This document shows positions 11,931 through 23,233 of a DNA stretch of 64,000 nucleotides, one piece after another. A program made the position numbers and the translations under genes. Source of the stretch: Chaunax sp. Z400 (Eukaryota > Chordata > Actinopteri > Lophiiformes > Chaunacidae); the NCBI GenBank assembly GCA_037577475.1, contig CM075186.1:27176334-27240333 (forward strand), in the 5' to 3' direction. Under the pieces are notes generated by a model. That model ran no database searches. It was given only the letters and a program-made list of their open reading frames with translations, and had not been told where the DNA came from. Within the stretch, counting starts at the first letter, position 1, and each line of letters starts with the position of its first letter.

Positions 11931-12248
11931 GGGTTCGGATCCACCTGAGGACCTGGGACTTTCCTGTGTGGAGTTTGATTGTTCTGTCTGTGTGGGTTCT
12001 CTCCAGGTTATCCGGCTTCCTCCCACCACCATACACATGTACAGTAGTAGAGGTGAACTGGTGACTCTAAACTGACTGTAGGCGTGAATGTGAGTGTGAA
12101 TGGTTGTTTGTCTTTCTATGTGGTCCTGATGAACTGGTGACTTGTCCAGGGTAAACCCCACCTCCCGCCCAAAGTCAGCTGGGATAGGCTCCAGGCCCCC
12201 TGCGACCCTACACAGGATAAGTGGCTACACAAAATGGATGAATAATGA
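11931..12248 (+). mobile_element. SINE copy lacking its 5' head, plus orientation
   Basis: It aligns block for block with the intact SINE at 52936-53309: ccacctgaggacctgggact, aggtgaactggtgactct, gacttgtccagggt, gctgggataggctccag, and the gatgaat-rich end. The A-box region is absent and the B-box equivalent is damaged (gttcggatcc), so it is 5'-truncated. A second, opposite-strand piece of the same family lies at 12362-12525. Confidence 0.85.
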
Positions 12249-12361
12249 ATCAGGCCTATACAAATTTTGGTCACCTTCCTGATTTTTTGTGCCCCAGTCC
12301 AGCAAAAACGTGGATTCATTTGGTGCCAAACGCAGGGCAAAATTCATTTAGTCACTAATAT

Positions 12362-12525
12362 TGCATGTTTTTGGAATGTGGGAGGAAACTGGAGAACCCA
12401 GAGGGAACCCACAGACACACTGGGAGAACATATAAACTCCACACAGAAAAGTCCCAGGTCCTCAGCTGGATTTGAACCCAGGACCTTCTTGCTGTGCTAC
12501 ACACTGCACCACCATGCTGCCCAAG
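12362..12525 (-). mobile_element. SINE 5' half, minus orientation
   Basis: The reverse complement reads as the head of the SINE at 52936, including a B box (GGTTCAAATCC on the minus strand, complement at about 12469-12479) and the gcaagaaggtcct block. It ends at the 'aacatgc' block, so it is only the first half. With 11931-12248 it forms an inverted pair that shares about 100 bp. Confidence 0.8.
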
Positions 12526-12809
12526 GCAAAATCTATGCATCTGCAAAATGTCATAAAACAAAACTGGCTCAACAGTTGAACAATTTCTTCTCCATTTTAA
12601 AAGCAACCCCCGCTAGTGCCAGTCTTAATTTCAAACAACAGGTGTGTTAAAAAGACAGGGACAAGACACAATAAATACAGAACATGGCCAATCTTAAATA
12701 TCTTATCCTTTTTATTCATTTAAATTCCCTACAGATTTGGTACAACCACTACTGTTACTGCAAGGTTTGTCTCCTCGATGGATCACTTCTGCTTTGCTTT
12801 CGCTTCCAT

Positions 12810-13037
12810 AATGAAGCTCTTGTCTTTTCTCCTCAAATTAGGTAGAATATACATTACACAAACTCTGATTCTTTACAAATTGCAATGAGCCAGTGGTAAA
12901 TATGGTCTGAAATGTATATAGATCTAAGTGAATAATGAAATGTGCATGGATGTTGGACATATACTTGGCCCCTCCCTGTAGAATGTGGCCCTTTTGTGGC
13001 CCTTAAATTAGAATAATCCTAGATCCACCCCTGCATC
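12810..13037 (-). mobile_element. Dispersed repeat (cagtggcggatctag family), minus copy
   Basis: It contains gtgcatggatgttggacata, acttggcccctccctg and ctagatccacccctgc. These are the reverse complement of the blocks at 43626-43740, so the two sites are copies in opposite orientation. The end motif resembles the termini of fish hAT-type elements, which is inference. Confidence 0.65.
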
Positions 13038-15719
13038 ACAGACAGAAGATCCTTATGCAGGATAGCATAATGTTAGCTTTCTAACCCAAGCTAAAGGCTT
13101 CTGTGCTGAGCAGACCAGAAACATCTCTCTTCACATGCTTATCCTATTTAGTGGAGTAGTGAACAACGTTTCCATTGCAGGAACCTTATGGAATGGTATT
13201 GGTATGGTAATACTGTTTCAAGTATTAGTCAGGTATTCATCAAAGCCTCAGGTGCTACCATGTACATATTTTCATAGGAAAATGACACTTTGACACTGAA
13301 TTGTCTTTCCAGGATGCCTTAATGAGGACTGAGAAGCTCAAAAAATGTAAAATACTTCTGAATCCCTTATTCACATATTTTTTATAAAGTATCTTATTGC
13401 TGGTTCTTTCATTTAATTTTATCTGTACCTAAACACAATCTATACTGTATGTCAATTCAAACATTAAATGTATATATTCTGGCTTTTATTACATTTGAGC
13501 ACTCCTAAAAAAAATTAGATGTATGAAATCGAGTCTATTATAATGTCAAGAGTGTCCGAGCTGAGAACTTACTCCTGTTTGTCAGGACACACACATCATG
13601 TGGAACGCAGGAGCTGGAAGCTCTGTATTAAAGATCAGTCACGCAGTGTGGGGAGGAATGATTAACACTTATTTCTCCTATATGACTCTCCAACATTACA
13701 AGTGTGGCAGCAATACACATGCGTAATTTACATACATTATATATGGTACATGAGTATGAATATTGCATGATGTGATAGATTTCTCTTTGCTGGAACAACA
13801 TTTATTTAAAATTATCATGTTCAAAGAAAATTCATTTGGTTCACATTGTATTTACACTTAATGTATAAAATCTCATTTTGTCTTTCATATCCCTCTTTTT
13901 TTATTCGTATTGTGATTAATGTTTCATTAGATAGTTAGCATACAGTATATTTGCTATGTAGTTAAAAAAATATCTGAACTGTCCAAGTGTGAAACATACA
14001 TACTGTATGAACATTAGGGTCCACCTGTCTTGGATGAATGAGAGGTTCGCCGGCCAATTACATGAGAAGATCCTTTGGATTTTGAATTACTTCCTGCAAT
14101 AATAACACGTCTCTGCCCAGCAAACATAGAAAGCTTAAAGGACCATACTGGCGGTTTAGCAAATTCAGCCCAGTAAACGAGGATACGAGAGGATGGGAGA
14201 GCAATGACACCTGAATGTAAAGAAACTGTGGCAGCGGTTTGTAAAGGTGAGCAATGCCATCAATAAAAGTGGTGCATTTAAAAAATGAGAAGGACAATTT
14301 TCCTTTTTATGATGACCTGGACTGAATTCTGGACAGTCAATCATCAACACATAGATGATGACGACAAGGATGTAGGTTTGTAATGAAAAGTTCTTTAGTG
14401 CACTTGGAAAATTGCAACATGAAACCAAAACTAACCAGATCAAACACAACGTGACAAAAACCCAAACCTTGGTTCAGAGCTTGGTTCGAACCCTCAGGTG
14501 TGAACGCTCCCTTAGAGGAGGTCTGGGACACGTGGCCACATTCTTTTAGCAATGTGAACGCTACTCAACTGGAACAAGAGGCCACAACAACAGACATAAT
14601 GGATTACTATACACTGTCTGATTTCCATTTGAGTCACTTTAATGTAAACTACATGTTTGGGCTCTGCGACCTGCCAACATAAGCAGACGATGTTTGTGAA
14701 CGTACCTTTAATTTTAACAACTGAACTAGTGACCACAATATCATCAGAGTGAGTCAATGAATCAGGAGGCCCTTAACAAACTTTATGAAACTGCTACAGC
14801 AAATTCTACATCATCCGTGCCTTCTTGTAAACTCAATGTTAGTTGCAAACATTAATTTTTCACCTTCCTTGTAAAAAGTGTCAGTTTGCTGTGGTGTCAC
14901 TGTACAAGTCTGTCCTACCTGCCAACATTTAGCAGCGGTTTGAACACACTGTGTCAAATGATTTCACCATTTACACAAACATTTTTGAGAGAGGACATTT
15001 TATTGATGGTAAACATGTCATATTTGACTAATACAGGAAACAGTAAATAACAGAGAATATGGGGAAAGTCCACAGACTCCATTAAATATCACGTTAGGAG
15101 AAAGAGTACAAACTTAGTGAAACATTGTCTGTGAAAAATTCTTAATTATCTCTTATTATCTAGTAAATCCAGCAAATGTTATACACTCAGTTATTTCTTT
15201 TTTGTGTTAAAATGATTGTGTCTGTTTGTCCCAGTGATGATTTCTTTGCATACAGTGGGCAGAGCGCTCCACACACATGTGGAAACACATTATAATGCCA
15301 GGTGTGAACTGTCGCACTGAGCGCTGTCCACTTGTGATCTCACCCTGGTTGTCTGTGTGGTGCTGAATTACAATTCGTTGTCAGATTTGATGCTCGATTT
15401 ATGTTAAATTTCTCGTTATTTTAAGACTATAATTTGATCCGGTGTGTTTTGAAGGATCTCCTGTCCGACTGAGATTACACACTGAGTCCTCATACACTCA
15501 GGTCAGGAGATCAGCACCATAATGAGTGATTTCTCTGATGCTGGCCAATAAAACCTGTCTCATACCTGGGGGATAACAAGCCTCTTCTGGTGCTCACTGA
15601 ACTGAACAAAAGGTGGAGAGAATCCAGCCGGCATTTGGTAAGTAGAGAAGAAAAATCCTCAGTTGTTTCCTTCTTTATTTGTGATTCGGTATTACTAGTG
15701 AATTGAAAGTGATGGCCAC
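13038..15719. other. No gene seen
   Basis: AT-rich non-coding DNA. The parts at 14440-14600 (ggtgtgaacgctcccttaga) and 15240-15370 look like worn transposon flanks, but I cannot pair them with another copy here. The short open frames lack family features. Confidence 0.45.
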
Positions 15720-15805
15720 AGTCCTTGGTTTGATGAGATAAGGTGAAACTTTGTTGATCCTCCAGGGCAAACTGGGCTGCTGCAGCGACACACAATGGAA
15801 ATAAC
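15720..15805 (+). mobile_element. Probable LINE 3' tail fragment
   Basis: The motif gaaactttgttgatcctcca followed by gggcaaactgggctg resembles the common 3' terminus of fish non-LTR elements (the 'tttattgatccccgagggcaa' type), from memory. No ORF is attached. Confidence 0.35.
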
Positions 15806-17257
15806 CAAGAAAAATAGTAACATGGCTAAAGAATGGTTCAAAAACACAGAGCACTATTCCTCAGATTATGTGAGGTGGATAAATTAAACTGTTGACAGTT
15901 GTGGTTTAAAGACGCACATTTTCAGTCTAAGAGTAATGGGAGGATATCTGTACTGTGTTATGGAGTTATTACATTTATTACAAACCCATCCATCTGCCAA
16001 GATATTTGAAAGAATCATTTTAAGGTGTAAATGGTTCTCTGATACACACAACTGAGATTCAAGCTGTAATGCCAGTACAGAGAGGAGTGTAATAACACTG
16101 TACAGTCCCAGGGGATGTATGGGCCCCCTACTGGTTTACTGGGTGAGGGAGTCGTCGACCTAAAGCCTTATGTTGATATTGCAGGAACCAGTTCTACAAG
16201 GTTTCACATGCACTTATTACAAGCAGAGGTGTGGCTTTGTGCACTAGAAGTATCATTCCCTCTCGAGAGAGGAGCTGGCTGTTCTCCAGCAGACGGAATC
16301 ACCACTTTCTGCTGTTTATAAAGTACTGAAGAGGAGAAAACTGCCTCTCTGGGCTTGTCCTGAGCTCACCACAGCTCACTGCAATGTCTAGAGAACTGTA
16401 TAAACACGTCTCACATAGACATGCTGCTGCTGCCTGTAACTATAGGACCAGACTGGCGTTATGGCAGAATTAAGTGGCTGTGTCACTAAAGCCCCGTGGA
16501 GACTGTAAATGCCAAACTAAGCGTGGCATTTAGATCACTGTCAGTCAGTCATTGTCTCTCTTTCTTTACCAGCCTCTCTAGAGCTCTGCCTCTACCTGCT
16601 GTTCAGACATTTGGCTAACATTCCTCCCACACTCTTTGTCTGTCTGGTGTTCATTTTCCCTCTAATTTCACTCCCGACTCTGTTTGCCTCACTGTGTTCA
16701 TTCACTCTCACATAGAGGCATACCAGGGGATCGCCGGATGTTAACCACAGCTAGATAAAGGACATTATTTCTCTATTTGACATTATGCAGGAAAGGAAAG
16801 AACATTTTGGAAGGGATCACAGTACACCAATCAGCAAATCACTTCCCCATAATAGGCTAGTTTATAGTACTAGGGTTGGGTATTGTTCACTTTTGAACCA
16901 ATACCAGTACTGGTATGATATCTGTAATTTGAAACAAAAAAAACAAAAACAAAAGTAATACCCATCATGGCGTTGGTCTGGGTCCCTGACTTTTCTCATC
17001 TTTTTGCAGTGTTGCCCTTATGTGCCCCTCCCTGATGTTCCAAGTCTCTCTCTGTGTGTGTCTGTGTCTGCAGACAAGGCAATCATCTTCAATCATCCTC
17101 ACCTGCTCCACTCTACTCCGCCTCTGATTGGATCAGCCTGCTCACCTGTTCTTCATCTGCTTACTGTATCAGCCCAATATAAACCTCCTACTCCTGCCAA
17201 ATCTGTTGTTCTGCTTCCAGTATCCAAAAACAAACTGTCAAAGTGATAATTAATGAC
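15806..17257. other. No gene seen; imperfect inverted repeat near 16871-16975
   Basis: The segment beginning agggttgggtattgttcact and ending with aagtaatacccatcatgg has loosely inverted ends and an A-rich centre, suggesting a small worn MITE. The remainder is unannotated non-coding sequence. Confidence 0.4.
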
Positions 17258-17460
17258 AAATCTACCACGGGGTATTCGGGCCACATTGGCAAAAAATAAT
17301 AAAAAGGAGATTATGAGATTAAAGTCGTAATATTACAAGAACAAATTTGTAATATTACAAGAATGAAGTCGTAATATTACAAGAATGAAGTTGTAATATT
17401 ACAAGAATGAAGTTGTCATTTTATGAGAATGAGTCCTAATTTGGCGAGAGGGCAGCCTGA
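17258..17460. repeat. Short tandem repeat (22-bp unit) inside a repeat fragment
   Basis: The unit gtaatattacaagaatgaag plus two bases is repeated about four times at 17318-17416, preceded by ttcgggccacattggcaaaa. The combination is one I recall as a common teleost DNA-element fragment. No coding capacity. Confidence 0.7.
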
Positions 17461-18659
17461 TCTTGTCCTGCCTCACACATCAGTCCACAGGTAATGTTAC
17501 TCATTTTTTTTACTTACTCGTTTTTCACTTGTTTTATCATCAAACGTTAGATAAATGCAGTTTGGCTTGTTGAGCAAACTCACAGTGACAGTTTTGATGC
17601 TCATCATGTAACCCTACTTACAATACTTTAGCTAGGTATGCTACTTTGACACAGTACATCGGACTTGGACAAAACTTGTTTCTCTCTTATATTGCAATAG
17701 CCTATGTTTGCTGTCATTGCTTAGCCAAAATGATCCGAGCCATGATGAGAAGTACCATTAGTATAACGTGAGAATGAGAGTCATTTCTGGGACCAAATAT
17801 CATTTGTCATTCTTGTAGCCTAATAAACGTTGATAAATGGCTTCAGTCAGGCAATTTAATATTTTGTGTTGAGGGTGCAATTGTATTCCCATGGCCCTCT
17901 GCTTACACAAGGTCTCTGTCTTTCTCTCTCAGGCCAGGGAGCGTCAGAGGATTTGCTTCTCTGAAGAAGCCCAAGTGAACAGAGGACATTAGAAAAGTAG
18001 CAGACCAGTTCAGATAGATGTAACTTTGAACTGCAATTCCTTGTCTATGGCTTGTGTCTGCATTTGAGTCCTAGATAATTGTACTGCAGAAACATAACAC
18101 AAAGTACATTTTGTAATGACTTAGTTTCATTTTAAGTCAACAGTTGGAAGGCCATTCAATTATAGTACAACATATTAATAGCATTAATATTTCTTTCTTC
18201 TTTTCTGTGGCTTTATCCCCTAAGCCATAGCTGGACTTCTGTGAGAGCACACAGAGAGCAGAATTTGGAGATGCTCTTCAATCTCTGTAATGTTTGCTCC
18301 TTCCTCTGCTAAAGATTGCTGCTCTCCTAATGGGCACCTCTCACCTGCTCAGTAGTTGGCTGGCTGGGATCTTGGTTGTCTACAGCAGAGGATCACAGTG
18401 CTCACTTCATCTGGAGATTTGTGTAAGCTCAGAAAGGAGAGACACTTCTGAGAATGACCTCTCACCATCACGTATTCTGATGGGAGCAGAAAGACAGCAA
18501 AGAGAGAGGTGATGTCTCTCTCTCTTGGGTTTGATCCTGGTGAAAAGGTGTTTTTAGATGATGAAAAAGGCCCCTGCTGTGATCAGCTGCTCCAGCACCG
18601 AACCTGTACCCTGGTGAGAATTCATCTGCTGAACTGGATGTTCTGTATCGTCTTTCTCC
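17461..18659. other. No gene seen
   Basis: Non-coding sequence. The two small open frames at 18294-18512 and 18509-18706 are unrecognised. Confidence 0.45.
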
Positions 18660-18935
18660 ACCCAGTTACATACACTGTAAAACTTTCCACTGTAAATTTA
18701 CAGTAATTCACTGGCAGCAGATTCTCCTGCAAAGTAGTCTTTTAAAATTTTTTTTTTTTTACATTTTCTGACTGTACTTTAGAATTATGGGATATTTCTT
18801 GAAATAAGTATACAGTTCATTACTGTATTTTTTATAGATTTACAACACAATACTGGTCACAGTTCCACCTCTAAATTGCTGTATATTTACAGCATGTATC
18901 CTGTATTTGATGATAATTAAAGAACTTTTCTTTAA
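18660..18935. mobile_element. Palindrome-rich repeat (tgtaaatttacagta type)
   Basis: Repeated, partly self-complementary motifs (actgtaaatttacagtaatt, ctgtatatttacagcatg) lie around a T-run at 18747-18761. This resembles the worn non-autonomous elements of fish that carry acagtaaatttactg ends. The SINE at 18938 follows directly. Confidence 0.45.
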
Positions 18936-18937
18936 TA

Positions 18938-19142
18938 GTGAATGGGCTGTACTTATATAGCACCTTTCTCGCTTCACCGATCACTTAAAGTGCTTTACAG
19001 CAGAAGCCAGCATTCACCCATTCACACAGAGGCTATCATGCAAGACACTGCCAAATCATTCACACACCAATGGCTGGGATTGAACCACCAACCTCTCAAT
19101 AGGTGGCTGACTGCTGTATCTCCTAAAGCTACAGCTGCCCCT
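18938..19142 (-). mobile_element. tRNA-derived SINE, minus orientation
   Basis: Same family as 6931-7229. The tail begins gggctgtacttatatagcac, the internal tttacagcagaagccagc block follows, and a worn B box complement (gggattgaaccacc) sits near 19076. It ends at the tRNA-like head near agctgcccct. Short internal deletions relative to the 6931 copy. Confidence 0.7.
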
Positions 19143-19791
19143 ACTAAATGACAAAACTACTTTTACTACTACTAATAATAATACCAAGTGGCTTTCTCTC
19201 ATGAAAGCATCTCTTTGCAGTAACAGCTGCGTGAGGAGTAAGGGAAATGCTAGCTCTGTCAGTAAACAGGGAGCTTTGCAGGATTAGTGCGGCCAATAGT
19301 GGAGTAGTGGTACTTCCCAACCCGGCCTCTCGCTCTCAGATTCTCTCAGATGCCCAACTCAATTGAACAGTCCCCACTTGGCCCTGTTGGGGCTCTGTGT
19401 TGCACACCCGCAGGGTTTCTGGCCAATTCCTTGTGTTCGTGCACAGGAGTGCCTGGGTAGACCACTCGACTCAATGGATAGACCACCGTCCTCCATCCCA
19501 CTGGTTCACAGAAGTAGTCCAGCATGTTAAGCAGCCGGTAGTCTTGTGCCTCCTGGAATGCAGGCACACTCTATCCGTGGAGCTGCGACCTCCGCTGTAG
19601 AAGGGGCATGTCTGTCTGGGATCTGAGCAGTAGCTAACTGGTGGGCTCAGTCTACACTGACCCAGTTCTTATCAGCTCCCCTCGTGAAGTTGGTTTTGTG
19701 TGCTCGATGACAGGTGTCCATGAGTTACATGAGTTACACTTTTCGTCACTGATTGAAATCATTCCGATTGAAGGTTTCGTCCCACCTTTTA
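19143..19791. other. No gene seen; left flank of the 33-bp array
   Basis: GC content is somewhat higher at 19310-19640, without coding support. The last 50 bp (gaaatcattccgattgaagg, 19755-19774) resemble a dispersed element at 24320-24340; see findings. Confidence 0.45.
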
Positions 19792-21574
19792 CATGAGTTA
19801 TGATCTAATAGGATCTGGTGTTTGCATGAGTTATGATCTAATACCATCTGGTGTTTACATGAGTTGTGATCTAATACCATCTGGTGTTTACATGAGTTGT
19901 GATCTAATACCATCTGGTGTTTACATGAGTTGTGATCTAATACCATCTGGTGTTTACATGAGTTGTGATCTAATACCATCTGGTGTTCACATGAGTTGTG
20001 ATCTAATACCATCTGGTGTTTGCATGAGTTATGATCTAATACTATCTGGTGTTTACATGAGTTGTGATCTAATACGATCTGGTGTTTACATGAGTTATGA
20101 TCTAATACCATCTGGTGTTTACATGAGTTGTGATCTAATATGATCTGGTGTTTGCATGAGTTGTGATCTAATGCCATCGGGTGTTTACATGAGTTATGAT
20201 CTAATACCATCTGGTGTTTACATGAGTTGTGATCTAATACGATCTGGTGTTTGCATGAGTTATGATCTAATACTATCTGGTGTTTACATGAGTTGTGATC
20301 TAATACCATCTGGTGTTTACATGAGTTGTGATCTAATACGATCTGGTGTTTACATGAGTTATGATCTAATACCATCTGGTGTTTGCATGAGTTGTGATCT
20401 AATACGATCTGGTGTTTGCATGAGTTGTGATCTAATATGATCTGGTGTTTGCAAGAGTTGTGATCTAATACGATCTGGTGTTTACATGATTTGTGATCTA
20501 ATACGATCTGGTGTTTACATGAGTTGTGATCTAATACGATCTGGTGTTTACATGAGTTGTGATCTAATACGATCTGGTGTTTGCATGAGTTGTGATCTAA
20601 TACGATCTGGTGTTTGCATGAGTTGTGATCTAATACGATCTGGTGTTTGCAAGAGTTGTGATCTAATACGATCTGGTGTTTACATGAGTTATGATCTCAA
20701 TACCATCTGGTGTTTACATGAGTTGTGATCTAATACGATCTGGTGTTTACATGAGTTATGATCTAATATGATCTGGTGTTTACATGAGTTGTGATCTAAT
20801 ATGATCTGGTGTTTGCATGAGTTATGATCTAATACTATCTGGTGTTTGCATGAGTTGTGATCTAATACTATCTGGTGTTTGCATGAGTTGTGATCTAATA
20901 CTATCTGGTGTTTGCATGAGTTGTGATCTAATAGGATCTGGTGTTTGCATGAGTTATGATCTAATACTATCTGGTGTTTGCATGAGTTGTGATCTAATAC
21001 CATCTGGTGTTTGCATGAGTTGTGATCTAATACGATCTGGTGTTTACATGAGTTGTGATCTAATACGATCTGGTGTTTGCAAGAGTTGTGATCTAATACG
21101 ATCTGGTGTTTGCAAGAGTTGTGATCTAATACGATCTGGTGTTTACATGATTTGTGATCTAATATGATCTGGTGTTTACATGAGTTGTGATCTAATACCA
21201 TCTGGTGTTTGCATGAGTTGTGATCTAATACGATCTGGTGTTTACATGAGTTGTGATCTAATACGATCTGGTGTTTGCAAGAGTTGTGATCTAATACGAT
21301 CTGGTGTTTACATGATTTGTGATCTAATATGATCTGGTGTTTACATGAGTTGTGATCTAATACCATCTGGTGTTTACATGAGTTGTGATCTAATACCATC
21401 TGGTGTTTACATGAGTTGTGATCTAATACCATCTGGCGGTTACATGAGTTGTGATCTAATACCATCTGGCGTTTACATGAGTTGTGATCTAATACCATCT
21501 GGTGTTTACATGAGTTGTGATCTAATACCATCTGGTGTTTACATGAGTTGTGATCTAATACCATCTGGTGTTTA
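19792..21574. repeat. 54-unit, 33-bp minisatellite
   Basis: Units begin catgagttgtgatctaata and end with atctggtgttta or atctggtgtttg. Counting CATGAG-type starts from 19792 to the diverged 'catgcg' at 21575 gives 54 units. All are 33 bp except one 34-bp unit (an extra c at about 20698). Variation is confined to a few sites: g/a in gttRtg, the dinucleotide before ATC (cc, cg, ct, tg or gg), and a/g before 'catg', plus 'caagag' and 'catgatttg' variants. Because 33 is 3 x 11, an 11-residue repeat frame stays open on the minus strand over each half (209 and 319 codons) and on the plus strand except where 'tg' units create TGA. I do not call a gene: no signal peptide, no upstream exon and no promoter are seen. 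Confidence 0.97.
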
Positions 21575-22379
21575 CATGCGTTACCGCATTTAATCAGAAC
21601 AGCTGTGTGACAAGTGCAGAAGTGATGGAAGTGATGTATGTTTTGCACGTTTTACCAGAAGATGGATGTCGATCGTGTGATTGGTGCAATTTCTGCTGTT
21701 ATTGAGGTGTTTTTGGGTCATTCCAGAATTGGAGGATTTTGTTTATATATGTCTTTTGTAATTGTTAAGATGTTTTTTTAATCATCAAAATATTTCAAAT
21801 AACAGTAATTATGCAATAAAGTTCTGTTCCACAAAATATGTGCACCCCTGTTACTGAAACCTATTTAGCCTGGCAGAAGAAGAAGAAAACATGACTCACT
21901 GGAATTAACATCATGAAGCAGTTTGCCAACAGCATGGGTAGATCACAGGTATGTCCTCTCTTCTATTTTTCATATTTTTATAATATCGTCAGCCTTGATT
22001 GAGTGTGTCACTCTAACCAATGCAACCCTGTTACACATATTATCAGAATAAGACAAATTTATTTATTTATTTATTTACATAAGTAAGTTCGTCCTCGAGG
22101 ATGATAGTAACAGCTAGCTCAACAGCGTCTATTCATGAGAAAAAGAGAACACTGGCATTGATTTGCATCATCTACTCAGAAGGGACAATCTATTATCTAT
22201 AGTTCAGTTAAATAATTAAATGATTTATATAATTTAGATTGTAGTTCAACATAATCTACATGTGTTAAATGTATTACTGTATTTTACAGAATAAAGGGTT
22301 AGGCCGTCACACTAACAGGCTACTTTGCACACTGGGGTTTACTATGTGGGGGGAGCATCTGCACTATATCTGCATCCAG
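21575..22379. other. Right flank of the array; no gene seen
   Basis: Starts with gcatttaatcagaacagc, similar to 24350-24368. Contains AATAAA at 21816 and a (TTTA)n patch near 22058-22076. Weak splice-like signals (tattttacag before 22290) precede the broken coding element at 22380. Confidence 0.4.
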
Positions 22380-23233
22380 ATTGAAGGGACCACCTGCAAT
22401 ATGGCAACACATGGAGCCCATCCTGAAGGAAATCAGAGGGAAATGCCCGGATGTGACAACCATCCATTTTTTTAGCGACAAGCAGCATGTTAATTTTTAC
22501 CTGAAATTTTCAAGAAGGGGTTTACAAGGGGAACCTGGAACTACTTTGAAGCAAGCCATGGCAAAGGTGCCCCAGATGGCGAGGTGGCACACAGAAGAGG
22601 AGGGCCGACAGGCTTGTTAGCCAAGGAGTTGATATCCCCACACAATTGTCCCTGTACCAAGCTCTGACTGAGGGACAATCGGAGGTGAAATTGTTTTACA
22701 TTCAGGAGCAAGATGGGGAGGATGCGGTGAAAAAATGCCAGCTGACCTTCCAGCTGTACCATCCACAATGAGACTTCACCAGGCGGTCACTCTTTCCTCT
22801 GGGAAAATGCTCTACCGCGATGTCAGCTGCATGTGGTCTGCAACTGGGAATCTGGAGTGTGATCGCCAAAAAACCAAAAAGCTTCAGCTTTAATCCCACA
22901 GATGACCACACAGAAGACCCCATGCACAGTACACCAGAAGAGCAGTGGCACACTCCAGAGGTTTTGGAGAAATAGTGTGCCCCGCTGTACGACCGCACCA
23001 TCTACCCAGGGATCATCCAAGAGGTGAATGAGTCCCACTGCCAGGTGAGATGTATGCATAAAGCAGGGGAAAACCGTTTTTTCTGGCCATCGAGGGACGA
23101 TCTCCATTGGTATCCCTTCGAGGATGTACTGACTGTCATTCCTCCCCCAGAGAACGTTACCTCACGTCACATGGCCATTGTAAGAGAGGTATGGGATACT
23201 CTGGCCAGCCATCAAAATTACTTTCTAAACTAG
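22380..23233 (+). pseudogene. Broken member of a multi-copy fish protein family (transposon-like, unnamed)
   Basis: Reading across frames recovers an ordered protein. KGPPAIWQHMEPILKEI and PDVTTIHFFSD come first (frame of 22381), then GTWNYFEASHGKGAPDG (about 22530). RADRLVSQGVDIPTQLSLYQ and EVKLFYIQEQDGED follow (frame of 22601), then CMWSATGNLECD (about 22828). The last part is GENRFFWPSRDDLHWYPFED to SHQNYFLN and stop at 23231-23233. At least three frameshifts and one internal stop (near 22972) break it. I remember this sequence type (HFFSDG, then GTWNFFEASHGKGAPDG) from many uncharacterised fish proteins with high copy number. The conserved D and H residues suggest an enzyme-like core, possibly a transposase, but I cannot name the family. 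A dead copy, not a functional gene. Confidence 0.65.

Noticed and set aside
19792..21574. CRISPR-like array
   Set aside because: Units are directly adjacent with no unique spacers, the context is vertebrate, and no cas genes are present.
19746..21648. Long minus-strand open frames (209 and 319 codons) over the 33-bp array as a repeat-protein gene
   Set aside because: A stop-free 33-bp unit gives such frames automatically. There is no signal peptide, splice support or promoter, and the single 34-bp unit breaks the frame.
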